From Streptomyces sp. NBC_00457 (GTDB taxonomy: Bacteria > Actinomycetota > Actinomycetes > Streptomycetales > Streptomycetaceae), in NCBI RefSeq assembly GCF_036014015.1, contig NZ_CP107905.1, positions 4,650,001 to 4,714,000 of the forward strand: DNA of 64,000 bases, written 5' to 3'. Numbering within the stretch: the first letter of the stretch is position 1; each line of letters opens with the position of its first letter. The position numbers and the translations under genes were made by a program. Positions 25,522 to 33,654 of the stretch are shown one piece after another. The notes under the pieces were generated by a model. The model saw only the letters and a program-made list of their open reading frames with translations. It was not told the origin of the DNA and did not search any database.

Positions 25522-25973
25522 GCGGGTGACGTGGGCCGGGGCTGAGCTGGGGCAGGGCTGAGCTGGGCTGGGGCTGGGCAAAGGTGGGTGCGCAGCCGCC
25601 GCGCCGTCGTGGCCGGGGTGGGGTGGGTCGCGCAGCCCGGCGCTGGCGGGGTGCCGCCTGCGCCCACCCGTGCCGCCCCAGGCGGCACGCATGCCCGCAG
25701 CTGGGGCGGGACAGCAGCCCGCAGCTGAGCGGGACGGGGTCCGCAGCTTGGCGCGACGGCGGCCCGCCGCCTCCGCCGCGCGACAACCGGATACGTGCAA
25801 CTACGGGCAGTCCGCAGCCGCGGGCGGCCGAAACTCTGCCCCCTCCCCCCACCACCCCGCCATTCCCGTCCCCATTTCCGCAGCCCTGGCGCAGTCCGGA
25901 CCGAATGCTGGAATGCTGGGGGTCTTGGTGGGCGCTGTTGGGCTGTGGGGGGCCGAAGATCGTGGAGGACAGG
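25522..25973. other. Intergenic region with GC-rich repeats
   Basis: 452 bp between the second kinase and the response regulator. The first 60 bp contain several GGGCTGAGCTGGG-like units, and further on CGCAGCT recurs at least three times (about 25695-25755). No believable coding sequence is seen: the open frames here have poor codon bias and run on from the regulator frame. It probably holds the promoter of the response regulator and repetitive intergenic elements. Confidence 0.55.
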
Positions 25974-26633
25974 GTGCGTGTGGTCATCGCCGAGGATTCG
26001 GTGCTGCTCCGGGAGGGGCTGACTCGGCTGTTGACCGACCGGGGTCATGACGTCGTGGCCGGGGTGGGTGACGGGGACGCGCTGATCAAGACCATCGGTG
26101 AGCTGGACGCGGCCGGATCGCTGCCCGACGTGGTCGTGGCCGACGTACGGATGCCGCCGACGCACACCGACGAAGGCGTTCGCGCGGCCGTGCAGCTGCG
26201 CAAGGCGCATCCCGGACTGGGCGTGCTCGTGTTGTCACAGTATGTGGAGGAGCGGTACGCCACCGAACTGCTGGCAGGTTCCAGCCACGGGGTCGGGTAT
26301 CTGCTCAAGGACCGGGTAGCCGAGGTGCGTGAGTTCGTGGACGCGGTGGTCCGGGTGGCCGAGGGCGGCACCGCCCTGGACCCGGAGGTCGTCGCGCAGC
26401 TGCTCGGCCGCTCCCGTAAGCAGGATGTGCTCGCGCGACTCACCCCACGGGAGCGGGAGGTCCTGGGCCTGATGGCCGAGGGGCGGACCAACTCCGCGAT
26501 CGCCCGGCAGCTCGTGGTGAGCGACGGCGCCGTCGAGAAGCACGTCAGCAATATCTTCCTGAAGCTCGGCCTGTCCCAGAGCGACGGGGACCATCGGCGG
26601 GTACTCGCTGTTTTGACCTACTTGAACTCCTGA
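25974..26633 (+). CDS. Response regulator, NarL/LuxR family
   Basis: 219 aa from GTG at 25974, with GGAGG 5 nt upstream; longer in-frame readings would extend into the repeat-rich spacer. Receiver domain at 1-125 with acidic pocket E7-D8 and phospho-accepting D57 (VVVADVRMPP). LuxR-type helix-turn-helix at about 150-196 (LTPREREVLGLMAEGRTNSAIA). It should bind DNA as a phosphorylated dimer. It is the only regulator near the two sensor kinases, so both probably signal to it. Confidence 0.93.
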   Translation: MRVVIAEDSVLLREGLTRLLTDRGHDVVAGVGDGDALIKTIGELDAAGSLPDVVVADVRMPPTHTDEGVRAAVQLRKAHPGLGVLVLSQYVEERYATELLAGSSHGVGYLLKDRVAEVREFVDAVVRVAEGGTALDPEVVAQLLGRSRKQDVLARLTPREREVLGLMAEGRTNSAIARQLVVSDGAVEKHVSNIFLKLGLSQSDGDHRRVLAVLTYLNS

Positions 26634-26886
26634 GGACCTGACACCGTGTCAGTCAATCGGGGGGCGAGGAAATTGAGGCCAGAACCGAAACCCGCACGGG
26701 AAGCGTCTTTGAGGGAAGCGCCGGGGGTCGGGAAATCATGACAAGTCAGGGCGGCGAACCGTCTCAAAGCGGCGTCCATCATGCGAATGGCCGCGGGAGG
26801 GCGCCCCTTACGGACGTAGGGTTGATCCTGGGAGGGCCTGCGGGAAGGCCGTTCCCGGACAGCCGCCTCGAGGGAGGTCCAGTTCA

Positions 26887-28815
26887 GTGACCAGCCAGGT
26901 CAGCAGCCCAGCGGAGCAGGCCGACGAAGCCGTCGTGGGAGAGCAGCGCAAACCGGCAGGAGAGAAGGACGTCCGCCGGCTGGACAGAGTGATCATTCGG
27001 TTCGCGGGGGACTCGGGTGACGGTATGCAGCTCACCGGAGATCGCTTCACCTCGGAGACGGCGTCCTTCGGCAACGATCTGTCGACGCTGCCGAACTTCC
27101 CCGCCGAGATCCGCGCGCCCGCAGGAACCCTGCCGGGCGTTTCGTCTTTCCAGCTCCATTTCGCCGACCACGACATCCTGACCCCGGGCGACGCGCCGAA
27201 CGTGCTGGTCGCGATGAACCCGGCCGCCCTGAAGGCCAACATCGCCGATGTGCCGCGCGGCGCGGAGATCATCGTCAACACGGACGAGTTCACCAAACGG
27301 GCGATGCAGAAGGTCGGCTATGCGGCGAGCCCGCTGGAGGACGGTTCGCTCGACGGCTACAACCTTCATCCGGTGCCGCTGACGACGCTGACGGTCGAGG
27401 CGCTCAAGGAGTTCGACCTCACCCGCAAGGAGGCCGAGCGCAGCAAGAACATGTTCGCGCTTGGCCTGCTGAGCTGGATGTACCACCGGCCCACCGAGGG
27501 CACCGAGAAGTTCCTCACCGCCAAATTCGCCAAGAAGCCCGATATCGCGGCCGCGAACATCGCCGCGTTCCGGGCGGGCTGGAACTTCGGCGAGACGACG
27601 GAGGACTTCGCCGTCTCCTACGAGGTGGCCCCGGCCGCGAAGGCCTTCCCGGTCGGCACCTACCGCAACATCTCCGGGAACCTGGCCCTGTCCTACGGAC
27701 TGGTCGCCGCGTCCCGCCAGGCGGACCTGCCGCTGTTCCTGGGCTCGTACCCGATCACCCCGGCCTCGGACATCCTGCACGAGCTGAGCAAGCACAAGAA
27801 CTTCGGTGTACGGACCTTCCAGGCCGAGGACGAGATCGCCGGCATCGGCGCCGCCCTGGGCGCGGCCTTCGGCGGCTCGCTGGCCGTCACCACCACGTCC
27901 GGTCCCGGTGTGGCGCTGAAGTCGGAGACCATCGGGCTCGCGGTCTCCCTGGAGCTGCCGCTGCTGGTGATCGACATCCAGCGCGGCGGGCCGTCCACCG
28001 GCCTGCCCACCAAGACCGAGCAGGCGGACCTCCTCCAGGCCATGTTCGGCCGCAACGGCGAGGCCCCGGTCCCGATCATCGCCCCGCAGACGCCGGCCGA
28101 CTGCTTCGACGCCGCGCTGGAGGCGGCGCGTATCGCGCTGACGTACCGCACGCCGGTGATGCTGCTGTCCGACGGCTACCTGGCCAACGGCTCGGAGCCA
28201 TGGCGCATCCCCGACATCGACGACCTCCCGGACCTGGGGGTGCAGTTCGCGCAGGGCCCGAACCACACCCTGGAGGACGGCAGCGAGGTCTTCTGGCCGT
28301 ACAAACGCGACCCGCAGACCCTCGCCCGCCCCTGGGCGATCCCGGGCACGCCGGGCCTCGAACACCGCATCGGCGGCATCGAGAAGCAGGACGGCTCCGG
28401 CAACATCTCCTACGATCCCGCCAACCACGACTTCATGGTCCGCACCCGGCAGGCGAAGATCGACGGCATCGACGTGCCGGAGCTGGAGGTCGACGACCCG
28501 GACGGCGCGCGGACGCTGGTCCTGGGCTGGGGCTCGACGTACGGGCCGATCACGGCGGCGGTACGGCGGCTGCGCCGGGCCGGGGAGTCCATCGCACAGG
28601 CCCATCTGCGGCACCTCAACCCCTTCCCGCGGAATCTCGGCGCGGTGCTGGAGCGTTACGAGAAGGTGGTAGTGCCCGAGATGAACCTCGGTCAGCTCGC
28701 CACGCTGATCCGGGCGAAGTACCTGGTCGACGCGCACAGCTACAACCAGGTCAACGGCATGCCGTTCAAGGCCGAACAGCTCGCCACGGCTCTCAAGGAG
28801 GCCCTCGATGGCTGA
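26887..28815 (+). CDS. korA: 2-oxoacid:ferredoxin oxidoreductase, fused gamma-alpha subunit
   Basis: 642 aa. The N-terminal gamma domain starts VRRLDRVIIRFAGDSGDGMQLTG (motif at residues 41-50), followed by the alpha domain with GSYPITPASDILHELSKHK and the TTTSGPGVALKSETIG segment. With KorB it makes a thiamine-diphosphate enzyme that oxidises a 2-oxoacid, probably 2-oxoglutarate, to the acyl-CoA and reduces ferredoxin. GTG start at 26887 with GGAGG 11 nt upstream. Translationally coupled to korB by an 8-bp overlap. In mycobacteria and Streptomyces, KorAB supplies the oxidative TCA step as an alternative to the dehydrogenase complex; substrate assignment is from the family. Confidence 0.95.
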   Translation: MTSQVSSPAEQADEAVVGEQRKPAGEKDVRRLDRVIIRFAGDSGDGMQLTGDRFTSETASFGNDLSTLPNFPAEIRAPAGTLPGVSSFQLHFADHDILTPGDAPNVLVAMNPAALKANIADVPRGAEIIVNTDEFTKRAMQKVGYAASPLEDGSLDGYNLHPVPLTTLTVEALKEFDLTRKEAERSKNMFALGLLSWMYHRPTEGTEKFLTAKFAKKPDIAAANIAAFRAGWNFGETTEDFAVSYEVAPAAKAFPVGTYRNISGNLALSYGLVAASRQADLPLFLGSYPITPASDILHELSKHKNFGVRTFQAEDEIAGIGAALGAAFGGSLAVTTTSGPGVALKSETIGLAVSLELPLLVIDIQRGGPSTGLPTKTEQADLLQAMFGRNGEAPVPIIAPQTPADCFDAALEAARIALTYRTPVMLLSDGYLANGSEPWRIPDIDDLPDLGVQFAQGPNHTLEDGSEVFWPYKRDPQTLARPWAIPGTPGLEHRIGGIEKQDGSGNISYDPANHDFMVRTRQAKIDGIDVPELEVDDPDGARTLVLGWGSTYGPITAAVRRLRRAGESIAQAHLRHLNPFPRNLGAVLERYEKVVVPEMNLGQLATLIRAKYLVDAHSYNQVNGMPFKAEQLATALKEALDG

Positions 28816-29887
28816 GACGTCCACGGAAGGCACGGGCACGATCGAGTCGCTTTCGCTCGTCCCCAAGGCCGAGGCCCGCCAGTCCATGAAGGACTTCAAG
28901 TCCGACCAGGAAGTGCGCTGGTGCCCCGGCTGCGGTGACTACGCGATCCTCGCGGCCGTGCAGGGCTTCATGCCGGAGCTGGGCCTGGCCAAGGAGAACA
29001 TCGTCTTCGTCTCGGGCATCGGCTGCTCGTCCCGCTTCCCGTACTACATGAACACGTACGGCATGCACTCCATCCACGGCCGCGCCCCCGCCATCGCGAC
29101 CGGCCTGGCAGCCTCCCGCCGCGACCTGAGCGTGTGGGTCGTCACCGGCGACGGCGACGCGCTGTCCATCGGCGGCAACCACCTCATCCACGCCCTGCGC
29201 CGCAATGTGAACCTGAAGATCCTGCTCTTCAACAACCGGATCTACGGCCTCACGAAGGGCCAGTACAGCCCGACGTCGGAAGTCGGCAAGATCACCAAGT
29301 CGACGCCGATGGGCTCCTTGGACGCGCCCTTCAACCCGGTCTCGCTGGCGATCGGCGCCGAGGCGTCCTTCGTGGCCCGGACGGTGGACTCCGACCGCAA
29401 GCACCTGACCGAGGTGCTGCGCCAGGCCGCCGCCCACCCGGGCACGGCACTGATCGAGATCTACCAGAACTGCAACATCTTCAACGACGGCGCCTTCGAC
29501 GCGATCAAGGACAAGCAGCAGGCGGAGGAGGCGGTGATCCGGCTGGAGCACGGGCAGCCGATCCGCTTCGGTGCCGACGGCTCGAAGGGTGTCGTACGCG
29601 ACGAGTACACCGGCGACCTCAAGGTCGTGACCATCACGCCGGAGAACGAGGCGCAGATCCTGGTCCACGACGCCCACGCGACCTCACCGACCACGGCGTT
29701 CGCCCTGTCCCGCCTCGCCGACCCGGACACCCTGCACCACACCCCCATCGGCGTCCTGCGCTCCGTCGACCGACCCGTCTACGACACGCAGATGGCCGAC
29801 CAGCTCGACACGGCGATCGAACAGAACGGCAAGGGCGACCTGGCGGCACTGCTGGCCGGCGGCGACACCTGGACCGTAGTCGGCTGA
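28808..29887 (+). CDS. korB: 2-oxoacid:ferredoxin oxidoreductase, beta subunit
   Basis: 359 aa. Carries the thiamine diphosphate and one 4Fe-4S cluster: C39 and C42 in WCPGCGDY, C73 in GIGCSSR and C222 in EIYQNC are the likely cluster ligands, and VVTGDGDALSIGGNHLIHALRRN (GDGD at 114-117) is the diphosphate/magnesium motif. Reduced ferredoxin is the product, so the pair links the TCA cycle to ferredoxin-using reactions. ATG at 28808 overlaps the end of korA. Followed by a perfect hairpin. Only about 4 kb separates korAB from the nuo2 promoter. Confidence 0.96.
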   Translation: MAETSTEGTGTIESLSLVPKAEARQSMKDFKSDQEVRWCPGCGDYAILAAVQGFMPELGLAKENIVFVSGIGCSSRFPYYMNTYGMHSIHGRAPAIATGLAASRRDLSVWVVTGDGDALSIGGNHLIHALRRNVNLKILLFNNRIYGLTKGQYSPTSEVGKITKSTPMGSLDAPFNPVSLAIGAEASFVARTVDSDRKHLTEVLRQAAAHPGTALIEIYQNCNIFNDGAFDAIKDKQQAEEAVIRLEHGQPIRFGADGSKGVVRDEYTGDLKVVTITPENEAQILVHDAHATSPTTAFALSRLADPDTLHHTPIGVLRSVDRPVYDTQMADQLDTAIEQNGKGDLAALLAGGDTWTVVG

Positions 29888-29903
29888 CAGCTGTACGGCA
29901 TAC

Positions 29904-29935
29904 AGGGCCCGGGTGCGACACAGCACCCGGGCCCT
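29904..29935 (+). terminator. Terminator after korAB
   Basis: Perfect 13-bp stem (29904-29916 with 29923-29935, AGGGCCCGGGTGC arm) and six-base loop, 17 bp past the korB stop. Confidence 0.88.
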
Positions 29936-29995
29936 CGGCGTTCGGCGCACGACCGCAAGTCCGCGCGGGAGGCGTACAGGGGGCGCACGGGTGCA

Positions 29996-30253
29996 CTACT
30001 CGTCCGGGATGTCTTTCTTGGCGCGGATCAGGGTGTCCCGGTCGATCACGACGATGCGCTCGTAGTCGGCTCGGGCAGCGTCCGGGGGAAGGTGCGGGTC
30101 GAGATCGGCGGTGGCCTCCGTGCCGATCACCGCGAAGTTGCCGTCACTCAGTTCGAAGACGTCCGGACAGGTTTCGTTGGTGTGGCTTCCCCTGGCGCGA
30201 GGGGAGTCTCCGAGGCGACGGACGACGGTTACGACACGGGTTTCGCTGAACAC
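29996..30253 (-). CDS. Small Streptomyces-type hypothetical protein
   Basis: 85 aa, GTG at 30253 with AGAGG upstream. The C-terminal half, FELSDGNFAVIGTEATADLDPHLPPDAARADYERIVVIDRDTLIRAKKDIPDE, resembles small proteins that in Streptomyces often stand beside DUF6879/DUF397 and helix-turn-helix genes. I recognise the family pattern but not a function. It is predicted soluble, with no cysteine pair and no membrane segment. It has its own strong promoter just upstream. The neighbouring DUF6082 gene is on the same strand. Confidence 0.75.
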   Translation of the reverse strand: MFSETRVVTVVRRLGDSPRARGSHTNETCPDVFELSDGNFAVIGTEATADLDPHLPPDAARADYERIVVIDRDTLIRAKKDIPDE

Positions 30254-30295
30254 TCGGAGGCCTCTTCATGATCCGGACAAAGGGAAGTCCGGCTA

Positions 30296-30324
30296 ATTAA
30301 ATGCAGTTCGACCGGGCCAGGCAA
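30296..30324 (-). promoter_or_regulatory. Strong sigma-70-like promoter of the 85-residue gene
   Basis: On the minus strand: TTGCCT (30319-30324), exactly 17 bp, then TTTAAT (30296-30301). This is among the best matches to the housekeeping consensus in the window and sits in an AT-rich island. Transcription would start near 30289, with a 36-nt leader. Confidence 0.65.
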
Positions 30325-30408
30325 CTCGCTGCATTCACACTTTCACCCTCACGGGCTACATTTCACACCTGCGAGCGAGACTAGAGGATCGCCGGTACAG
30401 AAACCCTG

Positions 30409-30972
30409 TCACTCAGGTGCCGCATCGACCGACCCGACAACCCACCACCGGTCCGGATCATCGGCCAGCTCCTCCAGCATGCCGTCGATCACCTTGCCCA
30501 GCCGCCGCTCCAGGGAGTCGCCGGGCAGGCTGCGCCGATGCTCGGCGGTTCGATCCCAGTACTCGGCGAAGATGTCGTTGCGGCACAGAATCCTCAGGTG
30601 GCCCAGGAGTTCGGTCCACTCGAACGTTCCGACGCGATAGGCCAGCAGGAGCGACGCGTACTGCCCGTTGGCGAAGATCATCTGCCGGCGTTTGGCCTCG
30701 GAGACCCCGGCCAGCGTGGAGCGGGCGTCGGCCAGGGAGGGATCGTCGATGGTCCGGTTCATCTGCTCCATGGTGATGCGGTGTTCCTGGATCAGGTTCG
30801 CCCGATGAACCTCCTCGGTCATCAACGCGAGCTGCCGGAGCAAGTCCAGCAGGATTTCCTCCTGGCGTCGGCGGCGGGTCCCACGGGTGAGCGATTCCCG
30901 TAAGAGGCCGAACCCCGCAGCTACTGCAGAACCGATACTTCGCCCTATCGCGACCGGTATCTGTGTGGCCAT
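30409..30972 (-). CDS. DUF6082 family protein with a TTA codon
   Basis: 187 aa from ATG at 30972 with AGAGGGA upstream; a 20-codon extension to 31032 is possible but unsupported. The central segment RANLIQEHRITMEQMNRTIDDPSLA is characteristic of DUF6082 proteins, which are common in Streptomyces and of unknown function. Helical, with one weak hydrophobic segment near residues 7-22 that could anchor it to the membrane. Codon 24 (leucine, + strand 30901-30903) is TTA, read only by the developmentally controlled bldA tRNA in Streptomyces, so translation may be delayed until aerial growth. Confidence 0.82.
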   Translation of the reverse strand: MATQIPVAIGRSIGSAVAAGFGLLRESLTRGTRRRRQEEILLDLLRQLALMTEEVHRANLIQEHRITMEQMNRTIDDPSLADARSTLAGVSEAKRRQMIFANGQYASLLLAYRVGTFEWTELLGHLRILCRNDIFAEYWDRTAEHRRSLPGDSLERRLGKVIDGMLEELADDPDRWWVVGSVDAAPE

Positions 30973-31210
30973 GTCAAGACATCCCTCTGGATCTGGTGTC
31001 CGTGCACCGACGGGTGGGGCGCGGGTCGGCACACAGTGGGCGTGACACCCCTTCCCAGCGTGCCCGGCGGCACAAGCAAGCGCGGGAGGCGGAGAGGGGG
31101 CGCATCGAAGGACGTGTCTCGCATGTCGACCAACGCCCCGACATATGTGTGCCCTTCGAGCGCCGCCCGCATGCGCGTCAGCCGGCCGGGACCGTATGCA
31201 TCATCCCTGC

Positions 31211-31597
31211 TCAGGCCTGCCTTTTCGCCGCGTCGTACGCATCCCGCGCCTCCTGCACCGCGCCCATCCGCTTCTGTGTCCACAGCGCGAGGTCGCGCAC
31301 CTGTTCCGCGGCCTCGCGGCCGAGGTCGGTGAGGGAGTAGTCGACGCGTGGGGGGATCACCGGGTGGGCCTCGCGGTGGACCATGCCGTCGCGCTCCAGG
31401 GTCTGGAGGGTCTGCGTGAGCATTTTCTCGCTGACCTGGCGGACCTGGCTGATCGCGCGGCGCAGTTCGCTGAAGCGGTGCGGGCCGTCGAGGAGCTGGA
31501 TGAGGATCATGACGCCCCACTTGCTGGTGACGTGCTCAAGGACCAGGCGGTACGGGCACATCGTCGCACCGTCGGGGTGCCATTCGGTTACTGCCAT
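31211..31597 (-). CDS. HxlR family transcriptional regulator
   Basis: 128 aa winged-helix regulator. C14 in TMCPYRLVLEHVTSKW is the usual HxlR cysteine, and the wing is in VHREAHPVIPPRVDYSLT. HxlR proteins respond to oxidants, aldehydes or quinones in several bacteria, often through this cysteine. Divergent from the NAD(P)H oxidoreductase at 31688, with an inverted repeat starting 4 bp in front of its start codon, so it probably controls both genes. ATG at 31597. Confidence 0.92.
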   Translation of the reverse strand: MAVTEWHPDGATMCPYRLVLEHVTSKWGVMILIQLLDGPHRFSELRRAISQVRQVSEKMLTQTLQTLERDGMVHREAHPVIPPRVDYSLTDLGREAAEQVRDLALWTQKRMGAVQEARDAYDAAKRQA

Positions 31598-31600
31598 GCC

Positions 31601-31625
31601 AGTACCTTACTTCAAAGTGGGTACT
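31601..31625. promoter_or_regulatory. Probable HxlR operator
   Basis: Outer half-sites AGTACC (31601-31606) and GGTACT (31620-31625) flank inner ACTT/AAGT half-sites. It lies between the divergent HxlR and oxidoreductase genes. Further towards 31688, GTTAGTGC is repeated at 31634-31641 and 31652-31659. Confidence 0.6.
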
Positions 31626-31687
31626 TTCGATGAGTTAGTGCATGCCCTAGGGTTAGTGCCAACGCACCCCACAAGGAGTTCCTCATC

Positions 31688-32542
31688 ATGAGCATCGTTG
31701 TCACCGGAGCCACCGGACACCTCGGCCGCCTCGTCGTCGAGCAGCTGCTGGACAAGGTCCCGGCCGATCAGATCACCGCCGTCGTCCGCACCCCGGAGAA
31801 GGCCGCCGACTTCGCGGCCCGCGGCGTGAAGATCGCGGTCGCCGACTACAACGCTCCGGAGACCTTCGACGGCCTGTTCGCGGCCGGCGACAAGGTGCTG
31901 CTCATCTCGGGCAACGAGTTCGACAAGGGCCGCGTCGCCCAGCACCAGGTCGTCATCGACGCCGCCAAGGCCGCCGGTGTCGCGCTCCTCGCCTACACCA
32001 GCGCCCCCGGCAGCCTGACCGCCGCGCTCGGCGACGACCACCGCGCCACCGAGGACGTACTCCTCGCCTCGGGCCTGCCCTACACGCTGCTGCGCAACGG
32101 CTGGTACCACGAGAACTACACCGAGAACCTCGCCCCGGTGCTGGAGCACAACGCGGTCGTCGCCGCCGCCGGCGAGGGCAAGGTCGCCTCCGCCGCGCGC
32201 GCCGACTACGCGGCCGCCGCCGTCGGAGTGCTGACCGGCGAGGGGCACGAGAACAAGACGTACGAGCTGAGCGGCGACGCGGCCTGGAGCTTCGCGGAGT
32301 ACGCGGCCGAGCTGAGCGCGCAGACCGGCAAGGAGATCGCGTACAGCCCCGTCCCCGCCGACGCTCTCATCGGGATCCTGACCGGCGCCGGGCTGCCCGA
32401 GCCGCTCGCCGCGATCCTGGCCGGCGTGGACCAGTCCATCGAGAAGGGCGAGCTGGCCTTCGTCAACGGCGAGCTGTCCCGCCTGGCCGGCCGCCCGACC
32501 GCCCCGCTGTCCGAGGCGATCACCGCCGCGCTCAAGGGCTGA
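31688..32542 (+). CDS. NAD(P)H:quinone oxidoreductase-like atypical SDR (QorB/YtfG type)
   Basis: 284 aa. VTGATGHLGRLV at residues 4-15 is the NADPH-binding loop; the LRNGWYHENYTENL segment and overall length match the E. coli QOR2 (YtfG) type quinone reductase and related NmrA-like reductases. It probably reduces quinones or related electrophiles with NADPH in the cytoplasm. ATG at 31688 with AAGGAGTTCCTCATC in front gives a good ribosome-binding site. Divergent from an HxlR regulator, a frequent pairing in which the regulator senses the reductase's substrates. Ends before a very long hairpin. Confidence 0.87.
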   Translation: MSIVVTGATGHLGRLVVEQLLDKVPADQITAVVRTPEKAADFAARGVKIAVADYNAPETFDGLFAAGDKVLLISGNEFDKGRVAQHQVVIDAAKAAGVALLAYTSAPGSLTAALGDDHRATEDVLLASGLPYTLLRNGWYHENYTENLAPVLEHNAVVAAAGEGKVASAARADYAAAAVGVLTGEGHENKTYELSGDAAWSFAEYAAELSAQTGKEIAYSPVPADALIGILTGAGLPEPLAAILAGVDQSIEKGELAFVNGELSRLAGRPTAPLSEAITAALKG

Positions 32543-32552
32543 GTCTCTGACG

Positions 32553-32606
32553 ACGCCCCCGCGTGTCATGACCGTATAGCGATACGGGCATGACACGCGG
32601 GGGCGT
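32553..32606. terminator. Very long hairpin terminator
   Basis: An 18-bp outer stem (starting ACGCCCCCGCG), one mismatch, a 6-bp inner stem CCGTAT/ATACGG and a four-base loop. It lies 10 bp past the oxidoreductase stop and ends about 46 bp before the RarD start, so it must be read through or avoided by the RarD promoter. Confidence 0.85.
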
Positions 32607-32652
32607 TCGGCGCTACCTTCATGCGGGCGAGCGACGCATGAAGGAGGAGCCG

Positions 32653-33654
32653 GTGACCGGGGAGCCGAAGAGTGAGCGGCGCATAGGACTGCTGAACGGC
32701 TTTGCGGCCTACGGGATGTGGGGGCTGTTTCCCCTCTACTTCCCCCTGCTCAAGCCGGCCGGTCCGTCCGAGGTCCTCGCCCATCGGATGGCGTGGTCCT
32801 TCGTCGTCGTCGCCGCGGTGCTTCTCGTCGTACGACGCTGGAAGTGGGCCGGAGAGCTGCTGCGGCAGCCGCGGCGGCTCGCACTCGTCTCGGTCGCCGC
32901 GGCCGTCATCGCCGTCAACTGGGGCGTCTACATCTGGGCCGTGAACAACGACCGGGTCGTCGAGGCCTCCCTCGGATACTTCATCAACCCGCTGGTCACC
33001 ATCGCGATGGGCGTGCTGCTCCTGAAAGAACGGCTGCGGCCCGTGCAGTGGGCGGCGGTCGGCATCGGATTCGCCGCCGTCCTCGTCCTGACCGTCGGAT
33101 ACGGGCAGCCGCCGTGGATCTCCCTGATCCTCGCCTTCTCCTTCGCCACCTACGGCCTGGTGAAGAAGAAGGTCAACCTCAGCGGCCTGGAGTCGCTGAC
33201 CGCGGAGACCGCGATCCAGTTCCTGCCCGCCCTCGGCTATCTGCTGTGGCTGAGCGCGCAGGGCGACTCGACGTTCACCGCCGAGGGTGCGGGGCACGCG
33301 GTACTGCTCGCCGCAACCGGCGTGGTCACCGCGCTGCCGCTGGTCTGCTTCGGCGCGGCGGCGATCCGCGTGCCCCTGTCGACGCTGGGCCTGCTGCAGT
33401 ACCTGGCCCCCGTCTTCCAGTTCCTGCTCGGCGTCGCCTACTTCCGTGAGGCCATGCCGCCCGAGCGCTGGGCCGGGTTCGCGCTGGTCTGGCTCGCGCT
33501 GACGCTGCTCACCGCCGACGCCTGGCGGTCGGCGCGCAGGGTCAGGGCCGAGATCGACAGGCCCAGCACCACCATCACGACGGGCACCCAGAGCGCCGTA
33601 CGGAACGCGGACAGCGTGGCCTCAGGACCCGACCCGGTCGACGCCAAGCCGTAG
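32653..33654 (+). CDS. rarD: EamA family transporter, RarD type
   Basis: 333 aa from GTG at 32653, preceded by AAGGAGG with 5-nt spacing; an ATG 15 bp upstream would place that site inside the gene. Ten membrane segments in two EamA repeats; NGFAAYGMWGLFPLYFPLLK and NWGVYIWAVNN are typical RarD motifs. Substrate unknown (RarD proteins are linked to chloramphenicol sensitivity and metabolite export). The last conserved helix ends near 33540. The remaining 37 residues are a polar tail encoded opposite the last helix of the convergent MFS gene, a 217-bp overlap. Confidence 0.9.
   Translation: MTGEPKSERRIGLLNGFAAYGMWGLFPLYFPLLKPAGPSEVLAHRMAWSFVVVAAVLLVVRRWKWAGELLRQPRRLALVSVAAAVIAVNWGVYIWAVNNDRVVEASLGYFINPLVTIAMGVLLLKERLRPVQWAAVGIGFAAVLVLTVGYGQPPWISLILAFSFATYGLVKKKVNLSGLESLTAETAIQFLPALGYLLWLSAQGDSTFTAEGAGHAVLLAATGVVTALPLVCFGAAAIRVPLSTLGLLQYLAPVFQFLLGVAYFREAMPPERWAGFALVWLALTLLTADAWRSARRVRAEIDRPSTTITTGTQSAVRNADSVASGPDPVDAKP

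Noticed and set aside
25584-25973. N-terminal extension of the response regulator
   Set aside because: Would put 130 low-complexity residues before the receiver domain; a good ribosome-binding site exists at the GTG at 25974.
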